64,000 nt of DNA from Antedon bifida (taxonomy: Eukaryota > Echinodermata > Crinoidea > Comatulida > Antedonidae): contig OY727094.1 of NCBI GenBank assembly GCA_963402885.1, positions 5,334,501 to 5,398,500 on the forward strand, written 5' to 3'. A model generated the notes under the pieces. It searched no databases. It was not told the origin of the DNA and saw only the letters and a list, made by a program, of their open reading frames with translations. The translations under genes were made by a program, and so were the position numbers. Position 1 is the stretch's first letter; the number at the start of each line of letters is the position of its first letter. This document shows, in pieces, positions 45,101-57,126 of the stretch.

Positions 45101-48100
45101 AAATATGGTAGTGATATGACATCATCGTGTCCATGGGCACATCACATTTTTTGTCACATAAAGTTTGATGGTGTAGACATAGCTTTAAGGTTATATATTA
45201 TAATAGAATTAATGAAATTCTTATAATTTTTCCTCGGCAGACCCAGAGGAAATACACATCTACGATGTCAAACTATGTCAATCTAAGCACCCACCTCCGA
45301 CCCTTCCCCCTCAACCGGACGGCCTCACCCAGGGGCAAGTGATCCGTCGGCACATATTGCAATCTATTATGGACAGTGAAAAGTCTTATATGATGTCACT
45401 ACAGCGATTAATACAGGTGAGAAGTATATTATGAACTTCCTTTTAGCCTTGGCCTAAGAATTTACTGGTTGACATTGCTAGCTACAAAATACATCTGTCT
45501 ATAGACTCACTACAGCAGTGCACTACACTTTTATGAATAAATTGCAATGATCGTCTTCATCTGAAATGGCAAAACATGGTTGTGGTGCATATGGTTAAAA
45601 CAGATTTACAAAGGAATGGATCTGTGTAAAGTGTCATTTCAATCCATTGGAGGGTTTCATAGCCATTTGTAAACAAAGCTTGCATTAAGTCATACATTGT
45701 GATAATAGTTTCAGTATTTGTTGTTTTTTTGTAGTCGTATGAAAAACCTCTCCTTGAAAAAGACCCTCCATTATTGGAGAAAGAGAAGATACGAACAATA
45801 TTTTACAGAATACGTGGTATCTATCAATGCCACCTGATGTTTCAGATCGCCCTCTCTAGTCGCGTCAAACACTGGGACGAAACGGGAGAAATTGGCGATG
45901 TTTTTGTAGCATCTGTAAGTATAGCCAAGTTTTACAAGTTTACAAAAATTATTATTATTAAAATGCAGGTGAGAAACAGTAGATGAATAAGTAATGACCT
46001 TGATGACATCATCGACCACCTAATTAATGATGATATGACCTCTGGTATGTAACAACTCCAAAGAGATTATATAATTAACTGGAGTATAAACTCCAATGTG
46101 ATCTCAAAAAGCTTACATTATATTGGCCAATCAGATCGCCAGTCTTCTACTCAGTTGCGCAACACATCTCTGTGCTATCCTCGTATGCAAATTTCAAACT
46201 TTGACCAAGAAATTATTCATTTGATCGTGGTTCTACATATAATATTTTTGAAAAGATATGATTTTGAGGAGTCCCTGACCTTGTTGAAATCATTTCACTG
46301 TTACATTGTTGACTCTCTAGGTAGATAACCTTTTTGAACAACTTACAACTGGTACAGAATTGTGATCTAATAAAACCATTATTTAAAGCGTTGTATCATC
46401 ACTTAAGTATTAAAGCGTGGGTATAATTCTCATCCTGTAATTAGTGATTGAAACTCATTATTGAAGGCTTCTTGACGTAATCAAGAAATTCTTAAGTTTA
46501 TTGCCAAATTAAAGACAGAATTTAAAATCACTTCTTGAAGAAACACGATTTAGATTTGGTAGATTTTAGGTTCACAGAACAGTTTCCTTAGTGCTTTTAG
46601 CAAATCCTTTAAAAAAAAATTGTACACAAAAAAATGTAAATAAATATAAGAACCAGATTATGTATGTATAAACTTTCTTTTCAATCCATTGCATCTTTAG
46701 GGCATAAATACTTTGAGGAACAGTTCATCATAGTATTTATCTTCTCCATTCCATTAAGTTGCAATAAAAAATAAATGGTGAAACCTGTAAAGTACAGTTA
46801 CACAGAACACATTCACATTCAAGACATCAATCAAAGAATAAATCGATTCAGTTGGACTCCCAGGGGAATTGAGTTAATTTGATAATAACATTTTCTAAGA
46901 CTAAAGAAAGATTAATTGTTCTACACGAACATAGCAGTTTGATTGCCAACAGCGTTTCGTAAGCCAAAGTGTCGTCTTTATTCAGATTATTAGCTATTGA
47001 AGTTAAGTCGTAGAAATATTATTTATACTACCGTATTAGTCATTATATTCACAATATACAGAACCTCCATTAAGGGGACACCTTTAGGACCCAACAAATT
47101 GCCTCTTTAATACCCCTAAATAGTTGTTTGCTGTAGTATTAAGTATTAAATTCTATATTCGTTGACATACATCTCGCATATCAGTATCCCCTTAATGGGG
47201 GGTTGGAGTGGGGTTAGAAAAAATCTAATGGCATCATATTTTGAAGCTTAATAGTCTAACCTTCGACATTTTTTTATTTATTTTTTAAAATTTGGCATAC
47301 GCATCCAACAGCGAGTAACTCACTCAACTCAAATTACAGGATGGATAAACTATTTTATTTATTTTTACAAATTTTATTTCATACACATAAATGGGACTAG
47401 CTGACTACATTGATGACAATTTTATGAATACCACATTTCCAAATTTTCCTTCTCGAGTTTATATTCATCAATTGAAAATTTACAATATTTTTTAGTAATT
47501 CAAATGTAAAACATTTCTGTATCATAGTTAATGTCAAGGTTGCCATGATTTCCTTTACATTTGTGTCCCAATTATAATTTGAATCAACCAAAAGCAGGTG
47601 TTAATTTTTTTTGCCAGAGAGATTTTATAAACATTGATCAATTGTCCAGTGTTTAATACTAAAGCAACAACACAATTAGTTAAAATTATTTTATTATTAC
47701 CTCCGCCAAGGAGGTTATGTTTTCACCCCTGTATGTTTGTGTGTGTGTTTGTGTGTGTGTCTGTAAACAGCCTGGAGGCCACAGTTTTTATCCGATTCTC
47801 ACCAAATTTGGCAACAATGATCTATGACCAAAAAGCTTGGACGAGTTCGAATTTGAGGGGAAAAGGTCATAGGTCAAGGTCACAACTAACAAAAAAAGAA
47901 ACCACAGTTTTTATCCGATTCTCACCAAACTTAGCCACAATGATCAATGACACATCATATAATTGTGGTTAAATTTTGAAGGGTCAGGGTCAAAGATCAA
48001 GGTCCACAAAAAACAAAAAAAAAAGAAATAAAAAAATAATTAAAAAAAAAAAACCTCAGTGGGACTTGAACCAGCGATCTCAACTGTGAGAGGCTGGATA

Positions 48101-51100
48101 CATAACCATTACACCACACTGTCATCCACAACTTTGTAGTGTGCAGGCGGAGGTTTGTACTCTCAGAGTACCCTCTAGTTTAAAATGTTATTATAAATAT
48201 TTGTTTCTGCTATCAAGTATATGGTTGTTTTTTTACACACCCTATTTAACTAGATAAAGTAGCAACCCAATTAAAAGGACATTCATATAAAGGCACCAAT
48301 GAAACAAAATATATATTCTATTCAGGTGATAGCCCTATTAAGGGGACACTTTCCCATGAAACAAAGGAGGGAAAATAAATGTTATTGTTATTATTACAGC
48401 CAACCACTATTCAGGGTACACCCCTATTAATTTTGTTAGATCCCGAAAGTGTTCCCTTAAATATGAGTTCTACTGTAATACAAAATGGACCCCTTATGCA
48501 TCCCAGAGGATAGCCTACATTCATTCATCTTTCTTTCTTCATCTTTTGATTACAGTTTTCAAAAGCAATGGTATTGGATGTATATAGTGCTTATGTTAAC
48601 AACTTTACCAATGCAATGGATACTGCAAAGAAAGCGGCCGCTCTTAGACCAGCTTTCAACGATTTTATTTTAGTAAGTTCTATCAATTAAATTAATCAAT
48701 ATTAGTAAAGTGCAGCGAGAATTTTCATACAGTTATATGGATTTACTCCTCAACAGGATTTTTATATGTATGTGTGTAAAGTATCAATTTAATCTATGAT
48801 ATGGTTTATAGAGGCACTATTAAGTACAGTAGTATGAAATTGCATTACATTTCAGTCATTAATCAACTATTATAACACACTTGAATATATATCTTTGCCA
48901 TTTGATTTCGCCTGCCATACATTATTAGTTCTATTACACGGCAGATTTTTATTTTTAAAATAGGTGACAGTCGCGTGTTGGGAAACCAACTTGTAGTGTA
49001 TGTTTTCTATTTCGCGGCCAAAATAAAGTTTTTTTTAAAGTAAAACTCATAAACATTCATTAATATAATTGACTTTATGGTATGACATCATGGAAGAACA
49101 GCTTTCTGTTTTTCTATTGGTAAAAATGAAATAAAGATTTGTTGTTATTGTTAATATTGTTGTAATTGTTTATTTTCTGATTTACTCATTTATTTTTTAG
49201 GAACAGCAAAACAGTAGCAAAGACCGGTTAAGTTTGTATGGCTTAATGTTAAAACCTATTCAACGATTTCCACAATTTATACTTTTATTACAAGTAAGTT
49301 TAGTGTTTGTTAGCTTTGTCTTCTCTATCAAACTATTTTGACAAAATAAGTGTGATATGCCCAAATATGGTAGTGATATACCCAATTATGGTAGTGGTAT
49401 GACATCATCATGACCATATATGGGCACATCACATAAAGTTTGATAGTGTAAACAGAGCTTTAGGGAGTATATCAAAGCAAAACATAGAGACGCATTTTTT
49501 TAAAGATGACAATGAATCTAATTCTTCCTCGTCAAGATACATGCTATGTCGAGGAAGGATGCTACGTACTAAAGACACCGTAGAGAGTCTTTACTCATCG
49601 CAACTCATAAAAATACTGATACATTACTGATGTTGTGTAATCTAGCGGGATCACGAAACGTGTCAAGCACCAACTTAATTGATAATAGCAAAGCAAAAAC
49701 AGCTGTAAAAACAGCAATTTTTACTCGTTTCCATCTTTTTCTAAACCAGGTCTCATCCAATGTTTTTGCTTTTCCTAGTATTGACCTTGTTTTAAAAATA
49801 GTTCTCAAGAAGACATGAACAATTTATATTTCTGATTTTGTTTGTACTAATAAAATATGTGTTTAAGAAAATATGTAAAAAAAAAACGATTGAAAAGAAT
49901 ATTGTTGTCATAAGGAAACATTTTTTGATTATAATTTATGGAATTTTTTTAGAAATGGAAAAGCAATTAAACTTTCTCAAAATAAATAAAATAAAAACAA
50001 ACATTAATTTTTGTGCCATAATTGATTTTTATCATATTTTCTATGATTTTTATTGAAATTTATTTTGTTTCTCTCTTTTTGTTCATTCTTTAAGTTTAAA
50101 TTGAATCATTAGTTTTTCAAAAAATGCAAAAAACTTTATTTTTTTTTTTTATCCAATGTTTCTACACATATTTTGCTAATTTTTAATGATGTTTTGTTTC
50201 TAAGACAATGTCAATCCTCAAGGCTCTACAAAGAAATCACCAATATTACTTCAAATTATTTTTAAAATTCCTTTATTATTAACTTTTGAGTATTGCGCTT
50301 GTTTTATTTTTGAAATCCAGAGATATGTCTAGGAAATGAAACTAATAAAAATGTTTTGTTTGCAAAAATAAATTAGATTGGTTTTATTTTTGGAATCGAG
50401 AGATAGCGATTCGTCTAGGAAATAACTATAATTGAAAATGTTTTGTTTGCAAAAATATATTAGAATTGGTTTTATTTTTGGAATCGAGAGACAGTAATAT
50501 GTCTAGGAAATAACTGTAATTTAAAATGTTTTGTTTGCAATAAATAAATGAAATTGGCTTTAGCTTTGGAATCGAGAGAGATAGATATTCTAGGAAATAA
50601 CTATAATAAAAAATGTTTATTTGCAAAAAATGTATAGCAGCTAAATAAAATATATAAAACGGATTCTGCTGTTATACAAACCATACGTTGAATCACTACT
50701 AACAAAATGTATTGTCTCCCTCAAAAAATGACTGTAATCTATTACCAAACCTGTTATTGCAAACCAAGTCGATTAATTTATTCAAAGTAGAGTTAAAATA
50801 AAAATAAATACATAAATGATCTGACTAACACCTTAAGTTCCATCCGTATGTAAATGAAGAGTTATGCAGTTTTGACATCAATCGAACAAATGAGCTTAGT
50901 TCTGGAATCCTAATCTTCAAGGGGTGGGGAAAACTAAAATTATGCCAAGTCGAAGATCTTAAAATAAACAAACTGGAGAAATTTGATCAGATGATGTAAT
51001 TTTTGTAATTAACATGACAATTCTTTGGGTTTTCTTTCAGGATATGTTAAAAAATACACCAGTAGGCCACTCGGACCGTATGCCACTACAACTTGCGTTA

Positions 51101-54100
51101 ACAAAATTAGAAACGTTGGCGGGGGTTTTAAACGAGAGGAAACGACAGTGTGAGCAACGACATGAGGTCAAACAACTGATTAAGAATCTGAATGTTAAGT
51201 TTAGTACAAAGGTTAGTAGTCTATTGCAAAAACTCTGTCTACACTATCAAACGTTATGTGACAAAAAAATGTGATGTGCCCATATATGGACATGATGATG
51301 TCATATCACTACCATATTTAGGCATATCACTACCATATTTGGGCACATCACACTTTTTTTTATTGAATATTTTGTTTTTGTTTTCTGCGTTTCATTTGTT
51401 TTCTGGTTATAATATGACAATACTGTAATGTACGGGGAAAGTCAATAAAATAAAAATGTTTTCCTTCTCCCACCCATAATATGCTTCTACTGTACTTTGT
51501 AAGTGTAATAATTGATATGGAAACAATTTCCAAAGTTGAATCTGTATTTAAAGAAAGAAACTAAATATAGCTACTTTCATCATACACTTACATATGATTA
51601 ATTTACCCTTTGTTTGTGTGACATTTAGATTAAATGTAACCTATTAAGATATGACAATTTATAGTAGTAATAAAACGTAAAATGTTATCCACTTTCCACA
51701 GTCAAGTAACGACAAACAAAGATGGCTTGTACGTCAAGACGACATGTTGCAGACGGTAAGTCCGATAATTATTTAATATATTTTCTAATAATCTACATGC
51801 TCACTTTGACGGTCTTTGTCAAGACCTGTCGAGAGGATCATAAATGTCGAAGGTCAGATACAGCCAATGGGCAGGTTGTTGTCAAAAGCAGGTGGAAGCG
51901 TAAACTTGACATGAATTTATCTTCGCTGTTTTTAACGATTCCTGTCCAGGGATAGTAAATTGTTGGCTTCTATTTTATTACCTTTTCGATGTTCTTTTGA
52001 CTCCATAGTTTTATTCTCACATTGAATTATAAAGACAGGTATAAATTCAATTTATTCAAAATGCCTCCAGAAATGGAAAGAACACATTAACATTACAATA
52101 CAAATATCAAAACAAGATATAATGAGAGATTTAATGATTTATTTCATATGAACTGAGAATATACAGGTCCAATATATCACTGGGCAGCTAAGATTTTCTC
52201 TATTCGTGTAAATTTATACTATATTATATTTATAAATCTATCTCTTCGGAGATCCCGCCTGGTGAATTAAACTACAAGATGAGGGCGTATCAATTTGATC
52301 TTTGTTCCACGTATTTGCAAACTAGGGTTGCTCCACCATTCAGAGAGTGTATGTTAGAGTCGCTATCAAAATTTGAACCATACTATGAAAGCCTCAGTGG
52401 TCTAATGGTAGGGTGTCTGTATATCGAGGAGAAGGTTCTGGTTTCGAATCACATATTGCCTCATCTCCAATTTCCTCATCTCCAATTTAACTTTCCAAAT
52501 TTGTAAATTTATATCTTAAGTTAAGGGTGCCACAAATTCAAGGCTTTGCTTGCTTGTGGTTATCCTGTTTTTCACACTTTATTGTACTTTATTTTCTTCT
52601 TTTGATATATTTTTATGAATTTTGTGTGAAAAATAAAGAATAAACAAAATTCAATCTTAATTTATTCATAAAGCCCATAAAAAGGGGGGAAAAGATAAAA
52701 TATACATCCAAAAATAGTAAACATCAAAAAATACATTCATCTGCCAAAAAAACAATCATGGAATATATATATTTAATAAAAAATCAGGAAGCATATGTAT
52801 TTTAAACATCAAATGTCTTGTCCAATTGTAAGATAAGGTAATATTTACTGGTCCATCATAAAATATATTGGAACTTCATTTTCCAAACGGCGTACAAACA
52901 AAAATACATATAACAATGTACAAATATATAAATATAAAAGCTCACGATTAACCATGATTAGAGAATGAAACAATGGCATAATATTATAATTATAATTAAT
53001 GTTATACAGATTTTTTATCATAAATCTACACTTATCAATCAGTTGTTTTAATAAAAGATTATAAAATCCTAAATTGCAGATCTGTATGTAAAGGTGGTTG
53101 TAGGGCAAGTTGTATATTAACATTATGTGTATTGCTTATTCTTAATATTGATAGCTAATAGTATTCTTTTTCTTTTCTCTCTCTGCTTTTTCCTATTTTA
53201 GTCTGAAGTAAGTATATTAGATTTTACATTTAAGACATTAATTTGTTTAACCTGCAAAAGGACCCCTCCTTTTGGACACGTCTCCTTTTCAGAGGGTATC
53301 CCTATTAAGGGGACACTTTTCGGTCCCAAATGTGTCCCCTTAATGAGTTTTGCTTTATTTCTCACTTTATTTTCTTCATTAACTTATGTTTTTAAACTGT
53401 TACTGTAAAGCCAATTTCTTTTTGAAAATTTAATTATTTTGCAATTCAATTGTTTTAAAATGTGCAGCTGAATTAATTAAATGGGTTTTTTTTACTGTGA
53501 AAAAATTAGGCTATGAGAAAAAAGGGTTTACAGTTTCTCCCTTATTCAAGATATGTTATTCAATGTCTCCTTAAGTTAATGAAATTCAATGGTACTCCCT
53601 AAGTTAATCATATTCACTGTCACTCCCTAAGTAAATCACATTCAATGTCACTCCCTAAGTTAATTAAATTCAATGTCACTCGATCTTTTACTTTACCATC
53701 ATTAAAGTCACTTTGAGAGAGCAATATAGCATAATTGTAAGGAAGAATGTGAGTCTGTGCCATATTGATTGTGTTGTCCTCATCCATCAGATGGGATGTA
53801 AAGCCAAGAAACTTGAATTTTAAAAGAGTAGGGGATCATCATCCTGTGGCTGCCATGGGTCCATAGCCAGGCCTTATCACCATTCATTTCAAGTTTATTT
53901 TTCCCTCCATAATAGAGTGCATGTATTTCTATTATAGAATATCCACTTTAGTTTCATTTGTAATGCCTTTTCCATATAATATAATCCCTTATAGTGTAAT
54001 AATTATATTATAATATTATTTCACTTTCTTTAATTGCATTCATTTATTTATATCATTTTTTTTATATTTATGTGTTATTATTTTAATAATATTCTATTTC

Positions 54101-57091
54101 ATTATTAGTTTAAACTATTTTTGTCACTTCTTTATTTACATGTCATGTCACAGTCTTGTCACCTTAGTGTAGTTTTATACATTAATATAGTTGTTTAAAC
54201 TGTAATAATATTTGTTTCATATTAAAGAAATCATTTCATTAAATATTTCCTAATGTATTGTTTAAATTCATAATGAAAGATTAACGATAAAGGTTTCCCC
54301 TAGCCGATGCTCTAATTTAAGATGGGGAATATCAATTTATTTTTCATTATCTCTTTATAGACGTACAACAGTCAGGGGAGTGTAATAAAGTGCCGTGAAC
54401 GAAGATTATTCATGTTCAACGACCTGTTAGTATGTACTACAGTACACAAGTAAGTTTAAGCTTTCTGGACAACTTAATATACCCCTGGTACTAATGACCT
54501 TTTGTAGCAATTAGAACTACGGTATTTCTAAGGTGGAGGTTATTTCCCATCACCTAATATGACTTTAAATTTATAGCAACAACAAAAAAAAATTCCAAAT
54601 GTTACCTAATATTACTTGAAATTTATAGCAAAACATTTTTTTTTTATTATTTAAGACCGAAAGTTCAAAACCAAGACATGCCAAAATACAGGCATAAATG
54701 GAGTGTTGCGTTAAAAGATGTTGAAATTGTGGAACCGTCGTTAGAAGGAGCAGAAATTGAGGTTGCCTCGGAACCAGGTAGCATGGTTACAACTACACAG
54801 ATTGATGAAAATGGTGAGACAGATGTACAACCATTTATTTACTTTGCTGCAATGATAGTCAACTCTCCCAATATTGGAATATCTGAAAACCAGAATCTCT
54901 CCCAAAAACATACTTTTCTTGAGGTCCAATAAATTAATTTTTACCATAAAAGACACATTCGGAATACCAGACTTTCCAGAAAACCAGACATAATAGGCCA
55001 GATCAAGCGTTTCCAAAATTGGGAGAGTTGACTGTATTAGTATACAACGTGCTAATTAGCGTAATAGGGGAGCTTTATACTTGCAAAGACCTATATAGGC
55101 AGCAGTTGTGTCACAATTCCTAAGTTGATTCCTCCTTTTGTTTTGGCAGATTGTAGGCGTGACAACCAACGGCACAATATGCATATGTCCCAAGTTGTCA
55201 CAAATCTCACAATTGTCCATACACAAACCACATTTGTCCACATATGTCTAAATATCCATACAAACAAATTTAATAAGAAATAATTGTTAAAGTTGAAAAT
55301 ACTTATAATGAATTATTGACAAAGAACAGTACTAGCAGTTTTATGAGAATATTGCCACTGTGTGTACATAATGTGGTCATTGCCCTGCAATAACGTAATC
55401 AGTTAAATAGTTGTATAAAATTTAATAGCCATACACCAAGTATTTCCTCAGGTATGTGGCTATTAAAGGTAAATGTTCAAAAAATGTGATTCTTTATTAC
55501 AAAACTCAAGAGAGATCTAAGTGTATAGAAATATTTGAGTACTATAGCACCAACAATTTTTAGTTCTCAATTTTTGTTGCATTTCATTTTCCTCATTTTC
55601 GTTTCAGAGTATCTGATTGGTGGAAGTGCACGGCAACTGTATCAAGAGAGAAACGACAATATGCACGATCTTGCCGTTGTCAATCAAATGACAGCGCTGA
55701 TTGGAACGTTAAAGGTGACGTGGGAATTTTTTTTTTTAATTGACCAATAAATTCATAATTCAAAAAGACTTTTTCATTTTTAAGACAAAAAAAATGGTGC
55801 ATATAATTGGGAAATGTGTCATTTTTGCCAGAGAGTTATTTAATATTTAGACGATCAAACTTCAAGATACTGTATTCTGTAGTTCTCGGGTATCACTACA
55901 AGGAATTTCCCTTTTCACAAACCATGTGTTGATAATGGTTTGATTCAAATACAGTGAGTGGCGTAACACAGCGGCCTGAGGTTCCTGGTCCCTGCAATGC
56001 TGGAGTCATTGGACGTTTTCAGCCTTTTTTAACATATTTTAACACCTGTTATTTCATATGGACCCTGCTCCGAGGCCCCTGGGTTTAGCTAGTGAGCGCT
56101 CATAGCTTTAATACACCACTGTTCAAATTCATGCAGTGCAGATACAATACTATTGTTCAGCACATGGTTTTTCTTACATGTGCAAAACAAAATATATAAT
56201 ATGTATAAATAAATAATGATTATAAATTAATAAAATATAATAACAATTATAACATTGTAAAATATAATATTATTATTTTATGTCTTTTTTAGGGCTCTTA
56301 TGACATTTTAAACTTAAGTGATTTCACAGATTTGAGGGGGGTCATCCAGAAACTGATAGAAAAGAAAGGCCGAGAGATAAAACAAGCAGATATTAATAAA
56401 ATACAATTATCTCTACCAGCAATAGAAATGTAAGTATCCTCTCTCTAATATATTATAGGATTTTCTGGTATCGGCATCAAACTAGTTTGACCAAAAAAGT
56501 GTGATGTTCCCCAATATGGTAGTGATATGCCCAAATATCGTGTCCATATATGGGCACAAACCATTTTTTTGTCATGTGTAAAGTTTGATAGTGTAGACAG
56601 AGCATAGTTGGGTTCACAAGCAACGTCTTGCCTGGTTTATGTATTTGCTTTTTCAAATAAAATATTAGGGAGGGGAAGCACCCTTGATTCCCCACCTCTT
56701 ATCTAAATCCACCTTTGAAGAGTTTATTTTTATAAAACCATACTACTTGTTTCAGAATCTTAAACTTTGTAGGCCACTATTAATAGTGTACTTGATGGTG
56801 GGGTACCATATTGTTTAGTGCCCTCTTCTTGATAACATTTTCAGTAGAATTTAAAAATATTTCTGTTCCTATTTTATGTTTGTGTTTCTTATGTATTCTC
56901 TATATAGCCTTGATGATTTGGATTGCGCAATGGCAGCCAAGTATCAAAAAGGGTATAACAAATTAAATAGTTTGTTTTAACACTTTGACCGCCACAGATC
57001 TCAACCCCTATTAAGGGGATGCTTTGCTGTGTCTCAAAGCTGTCCCCTTAATAGGGGTTTTAGTTGTCCTCTTTGGAATAGCTTTGCATAG

Positions 57092-57126
<35 letters not shown>

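Larger units (their letters stand above)
45915..48555. other. ARHGEF10 intron 9
   Basis: It contains the dispersed repeat at 46052-46340, pogo-like fragments at 47055-47205 and 48278-48475, and the composite element at 47692-48178. The overlapping open frames at its left edge (to 46019) extend exon 9 or its complement. No other coding signal. Confidence 0.5.

Noticed and set aside
48058..48120. tRNA gene on the minus strand
   Set aside because: It lies inside a repeat with inverted ACCTCCGCC ends and lacks a paired acceptor stem.
49605..49818. Possible small membrane protein (basic segment plus hydrophobic segment, minus strand)
   Set aside because: The opposite strand is equally open, no family is recognised, and it lies in an intron without splice or promoter signs.
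52391..52465. tRNA gene
   Set aside because: A and B boxes are present but the acceptor arms do not pair; treated as a SINE head or relic.
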